A stretch of 64,000 nt of DNA from Actinomycetota bacterium (GTDB taxonomy: Bacteria; Actinomycetota; UBA4738; HRBIN12). This document shows positions 27,485 to 35,517 of the stretch, in pieces. Both the position numbers and the translations under genes were made by a program. The stretch's first letter is position 1, and every line of letters begins with the position of its first letter. Below the pieces are notes generated by a model. It was not told the DNA's origin. It did not search any database and saw only the letters and a list, made by a program, of their open reading frames with translations. The stretch lies in assembly GCA_040881665.1 (NCBI GenBank), contig JBBECT010000005.1:202138-266137 (forward strand), given 5' to 3'.

Positions 27485-28101
27485 GTCGAGGCCCGCCGAG
27501 CAGCGACGTTCTCGACGCCGTCCTCGGTCACGAGCAGGTCGACCGGCAGGTCCAAGTGCCCCCGGGGAACCTCCTCGACGCGCTGGACGGCAAGGCCGAT
27601 GCCGATCAGCAGGGTGTCGTCGCGCACCTTCGTGAGGAATCGATCGTAGAAACCGCCCCCGTACCCGATCCGGTATCCGAGCCGGTCGAACGCGACCGCG
27701 GGAACGAGCGCGGCGTCGACCTGATCGGGCTCGACGAGCGCGCCCTCCGCGGGCTCTCTGGCGCCGAACGAGGTCTCGAGCACCGGGTCACCGGGACGGT
27801 AGCTCCTCGCTTCGAGTTCCCCTTCTGCGATCAGCGGCAGGCAGACCATCACCCCCTCGGCGAGCAGCTCGTCGATCAGGAGTCCGGTCGGGAGTTCGGA
27901 GCCGAACGCCCAGAACGCCATCGCGACCCGGGCCCCCCGGTCGTGGAGGATCTCGCGCACCAGCCCGGAGATCTCCGCGGCCGCCAGATCGCGATCGAGG
28001 GTCGATACGCCGTCGCGTCGCTCGAGCACCGCACGGCGCAGCCGCTTCTTCTCCTTCTTCAGATCCGTGGGGTTCGATCCGGGTGCGCCGACATCGGTCA
28101 T
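27481..28101 (-). CDS. 5-formyltetrahydrofolate cyclo-ligase
   Basis: 206 aa. Converts 5-formyl-THF to 5,10-methenyl-THF with ATP, rescuing a dead-end folate. N-terminal KKEKKRLRRAVLERR matches the family's basic helix; AFWAFGSELPTGLLID, CLPLI, LVPAVAFDRLGYRIGYGGGFYDRFL (the family signature) and IGIGLAVQRVEEVP follow. ATG 28101 overlaps the stop of the LLM oxidoreductase by 4 nt (ATGA). Last gene of a coupled operon that begins with the ArsA-like ATPase. Confidence 0.93.
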   Translation of the reverse strand: MTDVGAPGSNPTDLKKEKKRLRRAVLERRDGVSTLDRDLAAAEISGLVREILHDRGARVAMAFWAFGSELPTGLLIDELLAEGVMVCLPLIAEGELEARSYRPGDPVLETSFGAREPAEGALVEPDQVDAALVPAVAFDRLGYRIGYGGGFYDRFLTKVRDDTLLIGIGLAVQRVEEVPRGHLDLPVDLLVTEDGVENVAARRAST

Positions 28102-29006
28102 CCGGCCAGCACCCCCGCCGCTCGGGCGGTCTCGGCGATCACCGAAACCCGGTCCGCGGGACCGGCCGCCATCACGATGGCCCATGTCGCCCCCGTCTCG
28201 GCGATCCCGCGCAGATGCGCACCGAATCCCTCCGCGGTCCCCTTCCAGACCCCTTGCCCCGGCGCACCCCGCTCCTCGCGCTCGATCGCAAGCCGGGCCA
28301 GCTCGTCGTCGTCGCGGCCGACGAGGGCCAGTCCCGCCCACGTCGGCGGGACGTCGCGTCCGGCCTGAACGCCGGCCGCCCGGAGTCGGTCCACCCGCTC
28401 GCGGAACCCCTCCAGGTCCAACCCCCATCCGTTCCAGGCGTCGGCGACCCGTGCGGCGAGCCGGATCGCGGCGGGCGCGGTTCCTCCGATCCAGATCGGC
28501 GGTCCTCCCGGCGTGACGGTCGGAGGGACCAGGGGCCCCTGCATCGGCGGCACGCGATCACCGCCCGGCCAGGGCTCACCGCTGAACAGGTGCCGGCACG
28601 CGCCGACGGTCTCCTCCAGCAGCTCGCGGCGCTCGGACGCCGGGGGCGAGGCGAACCCGAAGGTCTCGGCCTCGGGATCCCGGCCCGCGTCGCCGGTGCC
28701 GAGCGCGAGGATCAGCCGACCGCCGGAGATCTGGTCGACGGCCGCGGCGTGCTTCGCCAGCATCGCCGGCGATCGGAGCGTGACGCGAGCCACGAGCGTA
28801 CCGAGTGCGAGCCTCGTGGTCGCCTCCGCGACGAGCGAGAGCGTCGTGAACACCTCGATCGAGGGTCGCGAGACATCGGCCCACGGCGGGAACAGGTGGT
28901 CGAAGGCGAAGGCCCCGTCGAACCCGAGCTCCTCCGCCTCGATCCCGGCCTCGCGGACGCGCCGGGGATCTCCGGAGAACAGCGGGAGCAGCAGTCCGAG
29001 CTTCAT
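28098..29006 (-). CDS. LLM-class (luciferase-like, F420/flavin-type) oxidoreductase
   Basis: 302 aa from ATG 29006, overlapping the ROK kinase stop as ATGA; the much longer open frame upstream is a shadow of that gene. TIM-barrel LLM family: MKLGLLLPLF, EELGFDGAFAFDHLF, LALGTLVARVTLRSPAMLAKHAAAVDQISGGRLILALGTGD, PPIWIGGTAPAAIRLAARVADAWNGWG. Members use F420H2 or FMN. It is coupled to the cyclo-ligase, so a folate C1 reductase is worth testing: mycobacteria have an LLM-like non-canonical methylene-THF reductase (MfrA). No metF-type gene is in this window. Confidence 0.85.
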   Translation of the reverse strand: MKLGLLLPLFSGDPRRVREAGIEAEELGFDGAFAFDHLFPPWADVSRPSIEVFTTLSLVAEATTRLALGTLVARVTLRSPAMLAKHAAAVDQISGGRLILALGTGDAGRDPEAETFGFASPPASERRELLEETVGACRHLFSGEPWPGGDRVPPMQGPLVPPTVTPGGPPIWIGGTAPAAIRLAARVADAWNGWGLDLEGFRERVDRLRAAGVQAGRDVPPTWAGLALVGRDDDELARLAIEREERGAPGQGVWKGTAEGFGAHLRGIAETGATWAIVMAAGPADRVSVIAETARAAGVLAG

Positions 29007-29983
29007 CCGAGGTCCGTGAGCTCCTCGAGCGCGAGCAGTGCCGCTCCGACGCCCCCGGCGTCGTTCCCGAGCGCCGCCGGCACGATCGGTGCCAGGGACG
29101 GCCGGTGTTGGACCGCCTCGACGGCGTCCCGGTACGCGGCGCGGGCCGGCGCCAACAGCAGATCTCCCGCATCCACCACACCGCCACCGATCACCACGAT
29201 CTCGGGATCGAGGACGTTGACGAGTCCGGCGATCCCCTCGCCGAGCCTGCGCCCGACGACCGCGAGGACGCTGCGCGCGACCGAATCTCCCTCGCGCGCC
29301 GCACGGGTCACGAGCTCTCCGGTGACCCTCTCCGCGTCTTGATCGACCAGCGACGCCAACAGGCTCCGCGGGTGCTCCTGTGCCGCCTGGACCCCCGCGC
29401 GCCGGATCGCGGTTCCCGACGCCACCTGTTCCAAGCACCCGCGGTTGCCGCAGCCGCAGACCGGCCCGTTCGGCTCCACGATGATGTGACCGATCTCCGC
29501 GGCGAAGCCATGGGTCCCGCGAACCAGTGCGCCCTGACTCACGATCCCACCGCCGATCCCGGTCCCCACAGTCACCAGCAGCAGATGTTCGACGTCGCGT
29601 CCCGCTCCTACGCGGAACTCGCCCCAGGCGGCGACGTTCGCGTCGTTGCCCACGAGCACCGGCAGGCCGATCTTGTCCGCGACGCGCGCGGCGAGAGGGA
29701 GCTCCCGCCACGCGAGGTTCGGGGAGAAGCGCACGGTCCCGGTGTGATCGACCATGCCGGCGGCGCCGATCCCGACGGCGACGACGTCCGCGTTCGCGAG
29801 GCCGTGAGCGATCCCGACGCTCGCCGCGACGAGCGCCTCGGGGTCGTCGGCCGGAGACGGCACCTCGGCGCGCGCGAGGATCTCCCCCTCCGGACTCACC
29901 CGATACGCCGAGATCCACGACCCACCGACGTCGACCCCGACGGCCTGAGCCGGGATCGATGCGGCGGCGTGGGACGCGTTCAC
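29003..29983 (-). CDS. ROK-family sugar kinase (glucokinase-like)
   Basis: 326 aa, GTG 29983 overlapping the upstream stop as GTGA. ROK features: N-terminal phosphate loop VGVDVGGSWISAYRV, GNDANVAAWGEFRVGAGRD (catalytic Asp), VTVGTGIGGGIV, EIGHI, and the zinc motif CGCGNRGCLEQVASG. IVVIGGGVVDAGD completes the ATP site. Phosphorylates glucose or a related hexose/N-acetylhexosamine. A ROK glucokinase beside SRPBCC and ArsA-like genes also occurs in other actinobacteria. Lies in the middle of a five-gene coupled operon. Confidence 0.9.
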   Translation of the reverse strand: MNASHAAASIPAQAVGVDVGGSWISAYRVSPEGEILARAEVPSPADDPEALVAASVGIAHGLANADVVAVGIGAAGMVDHTGTVRFSPNLAWRELPLAARVADKIGLPVLVGNDANVAAWGEFRVGAGRDVEHLLLVTVGTGIGGGIVSQGALVRGTHGFAAEIGHIIVEPNGPVCGCGNRGCLEQVASGTAIRRAGVQAAQEHPRSLLASLVDQDAERVTGELVTRAAREGDSVARSVLAVVGRRLGEGIAGLVNVLDPEIVVIGGGVVDAGDLLLAPARAAYRDAVEAVQHRPSLAPIVPAALGNDAGGVGAALLALEELTDLG

Positions 29984-30324
29984 CCGATGTCGATCTTCTG
30001 GAACCTGTTGACCGCCTCGTCGACAGCCTCGTCGACCTCGTCCGCGCGTGCATCGACGACCGCTCTAGCGGCAAGCAGGAACTCGCGTCCGGCGACCAGC
30101 AGGTGTGCCATCGCGTCGGGACGGACCGCCCCGAGGGAGTTCACCGCGGCACCGATCGGACAGAAGCCGACGGGACACACGTGTCCACCCTCCTTCCGGG
30201 CGGTGTCGGGCTCTCCTTGCGTTGCGGTCTCGCTCGTGGAGGTGGTCGTCGCGGCGCCGACCTCCGTGGGCACGGCGTGTGGCGTGCCCTCCGTGGCGTC
30301 ACTCGGCTCGTGGATCGTGGCCAT
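29980..30324 (-). CDS. Small protein with a CPVGFCPIG motif
   Basis: 114 aa. The N-terminal half is low-complexity Thr/Ala/Glu. It contains HVCPVGFCPIGAAVNSLG, a CPxxxCPxG motif able to bind a metal or Fe-S cluster or form a disulfide, followed by a helix-rich C-terminus (LLVAGREFLLAARAVVDARADEVDEAVDEAVNR). It starts directly after the stop of the ArsA-like ATPase, whose final codons supply AGGAGGAG as ribosome-binding site. Actinobacterial genomes often have a small CP-motif protein at this spot (DUF5304-like); I do not know its function. Confidence 0.75.
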   Translation of the reverse strand: MATIHEPSDATEGTPHAVPTEVGAATTTSTSETATQGEPDTARKEGGHVCPVGFCPIGAAVNSLGAVRPDAMAHLLVAGREFLLAARAVVDARADEVDEAVDEAVNRFQKIDIG

Positions 30325-31527
30325 CTACGCTCCTCCTTGCGGACCGGCGGCCGCGTCCGGGGAGGCGCGACCGAAGAGGATCTCGAGATGCTCGCCGCGG
30401 AAGTTCGCCTCGCGCACCTCCAGACGCTGCAACGTCTGCGGCAGGATCAGGTTCCGTTTGTAGGTTCCGACGCGCACGAACAGCTCCTCCCCCCGACGAT
30501 GGATATCCATGTCGTCGCGCGAGACGAACGGCAGCCGCATCCCGAGCACGTAGTGCTCTCCACGCTTGCGCACCCGCACCGGCTCGTCGCGGAACAGGAT
30601 CGCGGCAGCATCACGATCCTCGTAGACTTCCTCGCCCATCTGTTCGAGCAGTCCGACCCCGACGAGCTCACGATCGAAGAGTTTCGAGGTCAGGATCGGA
30701 ACGGGCTCGAACGACTCCCGGATCGTCGCGAGGTGCTCGGCCTGGATGTCTTTCCACTTCCCGAAGTACGGATCCGTCACGTCGTCGGGGAAGATCCTGT
30801 TCACCACGACGGCGTCGACGCGATAGCCGAACAACGACAGGTACGTGTAGGTCCGGCGAGCCTCGGAGATCACCATCTTCTCCGGGTTCACCACCAGACG
30901 CACGGTCGAGGTGGTCTCGTCGGTGAGGATCCGGCGGACGGCTTCCAGGTTGCCGTGGAGCTGTTCGATCGCCGCGAAGAACTGGTCGCCGGCGATCGGC
31001 AACGAGGTCATCCGCGAGACGAGCGGACGCACCGTCTTCACGATCCTCTTCTCGACCGGGAAGATCCTCTCGATGTACCAGTTCATGACCTCGGGCAGCG
31101 ACAGCAGCCGAAGCGTTTCGGCCGTCGGTGCGCAGTCGACCACGAGAAGGTCGTAGTCACCCGACTCCGTGTGCTTCTTCACGTCGATCAAGCTGAAGAT
31201 CTCGTCGAGCCCCGGGATGACCGAGAGCTCCTCGGGCTGGACCGCTTCGACACCGGCCCAGTTCATCAATTGGATGAAGTACTCCTGGATGTCCCGCCAG
31301 TTCGTTTCGAGGCGTTCCTGGGCGTCGATCTGTTCGGCCCACAGGCCCGGTTCGATCTCGGTGGACTCCGACGGGATCTCGACATCGAACGAGTCCGCGA
31401 GCGAGTGCGCGGGATCCGTGCTCATCACCATCGTCCGGATACCAGCGCGGGCAGCGCGAACCGCGGTGGCAGCGGCGACGGTCGTCTTCCCGACCCCGCC
31501 TTTCCCGGTGAACAGAAGGACGCGCAT
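30325..31527 (-). CDS. ArsA/GET3-family ATPase (Rv2184c-like)
   Basis: 400 aa. Deviant Walker A FTGKGGVGKTTVAAA at the N-terminus; MSTDPAHSLADSFDV (A' motif), VVDCAPTAETLRLLSLPE (switch/Walker B), and a C-terminal beta domain with Hsp20-like ArsA_HSP20 character (FVSRDDMDIHRRGEELFVRVGTYKRNLILPQTL). In mycobacteria the equivalent lies beside an SRPBCC protein and PimB', as here. A targeting or assembly role is typical for the family; arsenic export is unlikely because no ArsB is nearby. ATG 31527 with TATCCT (31540-31535) 7 nt upstream: leaderless start of the operon. Confidence 0.88.
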   Translation of the reverse strand: MRVLLFTGKGGVGKTTVAAATAVRAARAGIRTMVMSTDPAHSLADSFDVEIPSESTEIEPGLWAEQIDAQERLETNWRDIQEYFIQLMNWAGVEAVQPEELSVIPGLDEIFSLIDVKKHTESGDYDLLVVDCAPTAETLRLLSLPEVMNWYIERIFPVEKRIVKTVRPLVSRMTSLPIAGDQFFAAIEQLHGNLEAVRRILTDETTSTVRLVVNPEKMVISEARRTYTYLSLFGYRVDAVVVNRIFPDDVTDPYFGKWKDIQAEHLATIRESFEPVPILTSKLFDRELVGVGLLEQMGEEVYEDRDAAAILFRDEPVRVRKRGEHYVLGMRLPFVSRDDMDIHRRGEELFVRVGTYKRNLILPQTLQRLEVREANFRGEHLEILFGRASPDAAAGPQGGA

Positions 31528-31547
31528 CACGCCCAGGATAAGGGGTC

Positions 31548-31988
31548 CTAGCGAGCTTCGACGCGCCCTTTGAGCCGTTCGAGCGCGTTCTCGATCACGC
31601 GCTGCGAGCCCTGGGTGCGCACGAACCCGGGGACGAGGACCCCGAGGTCGACGGCGAGGCGGTACGTGACCTCCGTCTTGCCGTCCTCGAGCTCGCGCAG
31701 CAGGTACTCCCCCCGGATGTCCCGGACGGCGCCGCGCGCCTCCTTCGTCGACCACGACAGACCCTGATCACCTGCGTAGACATAGGACAGCGTGTAGCCG
31801 GCGGTCCCCAGGAACGGCACATCGACCTCGAAGGCCACCTCGGAACCGAGTCCGCCCTCGCCGCGTGCAACCACCTGCGCCGAGACGACCTCGGTCCATT
31901 CGGGGTAGGACTCGTAGTCGGTGATGACCTCCATCACGTCCCAGGGAAGCCCGTCCACGACGATCGAACCCTCTGCGTACTCACTCAT
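31548..31988 (-). CDS. SRPBCC (START-like) lipid/ligand-binding protein
   Basis: 146 aa of the polyketide cyclase/dehydrase-like helix-grip fold: WDVMEVITDYESYPEWTEVV at the N-terminus, VAFEVDVPFLGTAGYTLSYVYA, a central beta sheet and a long C-terminal helix (GSQRVIENALERLKGRV). Homologous in type and position to mycobacterial Rv2185c (TB16.3). Probably binds a hydrophobic ligand. ATG 31988 with TAGGAT (32002-31997) 8 nt upstream: leaderless; that -10 overlaps the stop codon of the zinc-ribbon gene. Confidence 0.88.
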   Translation of the reverse strand: MSEYAEGSIVVDGLPWDVMEVITDYESYPEWTEVVSAQVVARGEGGLGSEVAFEVDVPFLGTAGYTLSYVYAGDQGLSWSTKEARGAVRDIRGEYLLRELEDGKTEVTYRLAVDLGVLVPGFVRTQGSQRVIENALERLKGRVEAR

Positions 31989-31999
31989 CCCGCAGCATC

Positions 32000-32890
32000 C
32001 TAGAGGGCCTCGCTCGCACCGGCGGTGGGCGTCACCGGCGTGGTCGGGGTCGGCTCGAGCGTGGTCGTCGGCGACGGCGTGGGCAGGACGATCGTCGGCG
32101 GAGGCTGCGCCGGCTCGCCCGGCACCACCGCGGGCACCTCCTCGCGGGCATCGCTCGAGCCGGTGATGAGCACGAACGCGAGTCCCAGCGTGACGATCAC
32201 GAGGCCGGCGGAGGCCCACGCGAGCCCCCTCGGCGAGAGGAACGGCGCGCCACCCTCGGCGATCCGGGCCGCCTCAACCGCGGTTCCCACGTAGACGACG
32301 AGGGCGAAGACGACGAAGAGGGCGACGATGCCGAGCAGCGGCCCGAGGGATCGATCTCCGCGACTGAGGAGCACGAGCAGCGCCGTCCCCAGCGTCCATG
32401 CGAACAGAACGCCTCGTGCGACCCCGTCCCCCGTTCGCCCCAGCATCGAGTGACCGAGCCCCGGAAACAGCAGCGACCGCAGGATCGCGTCGCGTGGCAC
32501 CACGTCGGGACGTTCGTCGGCCTGCTGGAACAACGCGAAGAACGGCGTGCCGCACACGCTGCACGCGTTGTCCTCCAGGAGGTTGACCTCGCCACACGAC
32601 GGACAGGTCCACGTCGGCTGCTCCTGCCCCGACGTCCCGGTCACGGGAACCGTGGTCCCGCCGGGAGCGACGGGGACCGGCGGCGGCGGCGGCGCGGCGG
32701 CGGCGGCCTGGTCGCCCGTCGCGGGGGTGCCTCCGGCGTCGGCGGCGCCCGGAGGCGGCGGGGGGACCTCCGGAGCGGCCGCCCGCGCGGCGAAGGAGTG
32801 GAAACACTGGCTGCACCACTCCGCGTCGGCGGCGACGAGCGCACCGCAGTTGGGACACCGGCGCTCGCTCACGGGCGGCGCGCTCCGCAC
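32000..32890 (-). CDS. Double zinc-ribbon membrane protein
   Basis: 296 aa. Two zinc ribbons: RCPNCGALVAADAEWCSQC near the N-terminus and WTCPSCGEVNLLEDNACSVCG around residue 95, joined by a Pro/Ala/Gly linker. About four hydrophobic segments follow (near ILRSLLFPGLGHSML, VLFAWTLGTALLVLL, LLGIVALFVVFALVVYVG, GLVIVTLGLAFVLI). The C-terminus is a Pro/Thr-rich, probably extracytoplasmic tail. GTG 32890 is used; GTG 32872 just before SERRCPNCG is an equal alternative. Function unknown. It sits between PimB' and the SRPBCC gene on the same strand. Confidence 0.78.
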   Translation of the reverse strand: MRSAPPVSERRCPNCGALVAADAEWCSQCFHSFAARAAAPEVPPPPPGAADAGGTPATGDQAAAAAPPPPPVPVAPGGTTVPVTGTSGQEQPTWTCPSCGEVNLLEDNACSVCGTPFFALFQQADERPDVVPRDAILRSLLFPGLGHSMLGRTGDGVARGVLFAWTLGTALLVLLSRGDRSLGPLLGIVALFVVFALVVYVGTAVEAARIAEGGAPFLSPRGLAWASAGLVIVTLGLAFVLITGSSDAREEVPAVVPGEPAQPPPTIVLPTPSPTTTLEPTPTTPVTPTAGASEAL

Positions 32891-32946
32891 GGCTGCATAC
32901 CGCGGAGACTACCCCGAGGCGTGTGCCGTCCCGGTGAGGCCAAGCC

Positions 32947-34095
32947 TCAGGCGGGTCCCTTGATCGCGGCGCGCGTGAGCCACCCCGCCAGTCGATCGGC
33001 CACGCGTGTCCACGAGAGTTGCTGCTCGACTCGTGCCCTGCCCGCCCGTCCCATCGCCGAGGCGCGGTCGGGATCGGCGAGCAGCCCGGCGACGGCGTCG
33101 GCGATCTGCCCGGCGTCGGTCCCGTCCACGACGAGCCCGGTCTGCCCGTCGAGGACCGCCTCGGGAGCGCCGCCCGACCGGCCGGCGATGCCGGGAAGCC
33201 CGCTCGCCGCCGCCTCGACGAAGACGATCCCCCACCCCTCGACCTCCAGCCCCCCCAGCCGGTCGCGGCAGGGCATCGCGAACACGTCGCCGAGCGCGTA
33301 CGCCAGGGGAAGCTGCTCGTCGGTCACCTGCCCTGCGAAGACCACCGAGCCCGCGGGCACGTCGGCGGCGAGCCGCTCGAGCCGGGTCCGATCCTGTCCG
33401 CCGCCGACCAGCACGAGGACGGCGTCGGGAACCCGCTCGCGCACCCGGGCGATCGTCCGGATCAGGATGTCCTGCCCCTTCCGCGGCACGAGCCGGCTGA
33501 CGCACACCACCACCGGTCTGCCCGCGACACCCAGCCTGCGCCGCAGCTCCTCCACCTCCGGGCCCCGGTCGGGGCGGAACCGGCTGGGGTCCACGCCCGG
33601 CGCGAGCACCGCGACCGGCACGGCCTGCGGGACCGCGGTGCGCACCACGCGCGCGACGAAGTGCGAGCAGACGAGCACCCCGGAGGCGCGCGAGGTCGCG
33701 CGGCGTAGGAACGCGTGCGCCCCGGGCGCGAGGGACATCCAGTACTCGAACCCGTGGGCGAGCGTGACGTACGGGAATCCCTGATCCGCGAGCGCCGGCC
33801 CGATCCCGGCGAGCGGTACCGGCGAGCCGAACAGGATCACGTCGGCCGCGTGCTCGCGAGCGAGCGAGAGCACGCGTTCCCGCACCCCGGGCGTGGGCCA
33901 GAGGGGGCGCGATCCGATCCGCTCGACGCGGAAGGACTGGGTGCGGTCGTATCCCGTGTCGCCGGCCGCGCCGGGCGCGAGCACCGCCACGCGATCGGCA
34001 GGGAGCTGTGCCGTGAGCGCGTGGACGAACGTCTGGACGCCGCCGACGTGCGGAGGGAAATCGTTCGTGACCACGAGGGTCCGGGGAACATCCAC
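32947..34095 (-). CDS. GT4 glycosyltransferase, PimB'-like
   Basis: 382 aa from GTG 34095 (reading VDVPRTLVVTNDFPP). GT-B fold: N-terminal VTNDFPPHVGGVQTFVHAL, a donor domain with VSRLVPRKGQDILI, GGGQDRTRLERLA, and the acceptor/nucleotide signature MPCRDRLGGLEVEGWGIVFVEAAASGLPGIAG. These match PimB', which adds the second mannose to phosphatidylinositol mannosides with GDP-mannose. The nearby ArsA-like, SRPBCC and small genes mirror the mycobacterial pimB' region. Exact acceptor unproven. Its start is only 22 nt from the divergent ygfZ start. Confidence 0.88.
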   Translation of the reverse strand: MDVPRTLVVTNDFPPHVGGVQTFVHALTAQLPADRVAVLAPGAAGDTGYDRTQSFRVERIGSRPLWPTPGVRERVLSLAREHAADVILFGSPVPLAGIGPALADQGFPYVTLAHGFEYWMSLAPGAHAFLRRATSRASGVLVCSHFVARVVRTAVPQAVPVAVLAPGVDPSRFRPDRGPEVEELRRRLGVAGRPVVVCVSRLVPRKGQDILIRTIARVRERVPDAVLVLVGGGQDRTRLERLAADVPAGSVVFAGQVTDEQLPLAYALGDVFAMPCRDRLGGLEVEGWGIVFVEAAASGLPGIAGRSGGAPEAVLDGQTGLVVDGTDAGQIADAVAGLLADPDRASAMGRAGRARVEQQLSWTRVADRLAGWLTRAAIKGPA

Positions 34096-34117
34096 GGAGC
34101 CGTATCCTCGCAGAAGG
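34096..34117. promoter_or_regulatory. 22-bp divergent start region between pimB'-like gene and ygfZ
   Basis: TATCCT (34103-34108, plus) is the -10 for ygfZ, 9 nt before its ATG. The reverse strand offers a weaker TACGGC overlapping it. Both genes must be nearly leaderless or the pimB'-like gene must begin elsewhere. Confidence 0.4.
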
Positions 34118-35002
34118 ATGCACACCCTCGACGACGACACTGCTCGCGAGCTCGAACTCCTCGAACGGGAAGCGCCGGTCGTGGTGGATCGGCGGAACCG
34201 GCGAGCGATCCGGGTCGGAGGCGCCGACGCCGTTGCGTGGCTGCACGACCTGCTCACCGCCGATATCCAGGGGCTGGCTCCCGGCGCGACTATCCGATCG
34301 CTGCTCCTGTCGCCCACCGGTCGCATCCGAGGCGAGGTCCACGTCTACCGTCGCCCCGAGGACGTCGTCCTCTCTCAGGACCCGGCGCACGGACGTCCGA
34401 TCGAGGAGCTGCTCGCCCCCTACGTGCTCTCCTCGGACGTGGTCCTCGAGCCGGCCGGGGTCGGGGTCGTGTGCGTGCTCGGGCCCGGAGAACCCGCACG
34501 GGAGCACTGGCGCCCCTCCCAGCTGTTCGCGACCGGACGGGACGGTGGCGATGGTGCCGACCTGCTCCTGGCGCCCGACGTTCCGCTCCCGGAGGGGTTC
34601 GCGACCGTCGGTTGGCAGGCCGTCGACCTGTGGCGGACCCGGCGCGGCGACGTGCGCTTCGGTCTCGACCTGGACGAGGAGTCGCTGCCGGCGGAGGCCG
34701 GGCTGGACGATCCCGAGGCTGGCGTGATCGACGGCTCGAAGGGCTGCTACCTCGGTCAGGAGTCGGTCGCGAAGATCCGCAACTTCGGCCACCCACGGAG
34801 GGTGCTCGTGGCCGCCGATGCCGCGGAAACGGTCCTCGCGGGAACGCCGATCCACGCGGTCGCCGACCCCACCTCGGCGGCCGGGCTCGTGACGAGCGCC
34901 GCCCCCCGGCCGGGAGGCGGTACCCGGATGATCGTCCGGATCCGCTGGGCCGACCGGGAGAAGGCACTGACCGCGGCGGGCAAGGCGATCACCTTGGTCT
35001 GA
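34118..35002 (+). CDS. ygfZ: Folate-binding protein YgfZ (GcvT fold)
   Basis: 294 aa. GcvT-like tRNA-modification/Fe-S cluster repair protein, identified by the Cys signature KGCYLGQES (about 208-216) and the N-terminal VGGADAVAWLHDLLTADIQGLAPG. YgfZ helps assemble or protect [4Fe-4S] clusters in a folate-dependent way, which fits a genome with many Fe-S enzymes (FDH, KorAB, SUF). Third GcvT-fold protein of the window. ATG 34118 lies 9 nt after TATCCT with no Shine-Dalgarno; leaderless or nearly so. Confidence 0.92.
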   Translation: MHTLDDDTARELELLEREAPVVVDRRNRRAIRVGGADAVAWLHDLLTADIQGLAPGATIRSLLLSPTGRIRGEVHVYRRPEDVVLSQDPAHGRPIEELLAPYVLSSDVVLEPAGVGVVCVLGPGEPAREHWRPSQLFATGRDGGDGADLLLAPDVPLPEGFATVGWQAVDLWRTRRGDVRFGLDLDEESLPAEAGLDDPEAGVIDGSKGCYLGQESVAKIRNFGHPRRVLVAADAAETVLAGTPIHAVADPTSAAGLVTSAAPRPGGGTRMIVRIRWADREKALTAAGKAITLV

Positions 35003-35184
35003 AACCTCCGCCGGGCTCCGTACGCCGATCGCCCGACGACCGGAAGACTCGGTCGTGCATCACCTTTCCAGGAGTGACAATTGCACCGGATGGGGCCTTC
35101 CGCTCGGCCGTCCAGGGGTGGTACACAGGGGGCTCGCGGACGCCCCCGTCGCCCGCGACCGCCACGGACCTGAGGGGGATCCAC

Positions 35185-35463
35185 GTGAGACGGAACCGGT
35201 TCGGGGACATCGACCTCGGGCTCCTGCCCGAGAACCCCTCCCCACCCGACGTGTGGCAAGAACGGGCCGCCTGCTTCGGCGTCGACCCCGACGTGTTCTT
35301 CCCCACCACCGAGGAAGAGGCCGCGCCCGCCCTCGGTCACTGCACGGGCTGCCGGATCCGCGAGGAGTGCCTCGCCTGGGCCCTCAAGAACGGCGAACGC
35401 TACGGGGTCTGGGGCGGCACGACCGAGCAAGAGCGTCGCCGCATCACCCGCCACGTCGCCTGA
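35185..35463 (+). CDS. WhiB-family [4Fe-4S] transcription factor
   Basis: 92 aa from GTG 35185 (GGGGGA 5 nt upstream). The four cluster ligands are in ERAACFG, CTGCRIREEC (C-x2-C-x5-C); then GVWGGTTEQERRRI, the family's beta-turn plus basic DNA-contact tail. Domain order and size are standard for WhiB proteins, which bind the housekeeping sigma factor region 4. The subfamily is not clear. The 180-nt region before it (35003-35184) has no ORF I trust; a long leader is usual for whiB genes. No sure promoter seen. Confidence 0.93.
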   Translation: MRRNRFGDIDLGLLPENPSPPDVWQERAACFGVDPDVFFPTTEEEAAPALGHCTGCRIREECLAWALKNGERYGVWGGTTEQERRRITRHVA

Positions 35464-35517
35464 GCCCGCCCGGAGGTTTCACCGGAGCGTTCGCCACCGC
35501 GTGCGTAGACTGGATGC

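Noticed and set aside
29007-30074. Extension of the LLM oxidoreductase to 658 aa
   Set aside because: Shadow of the ROK kinase gene; the family begins at MKLGLLLPLF (29006).
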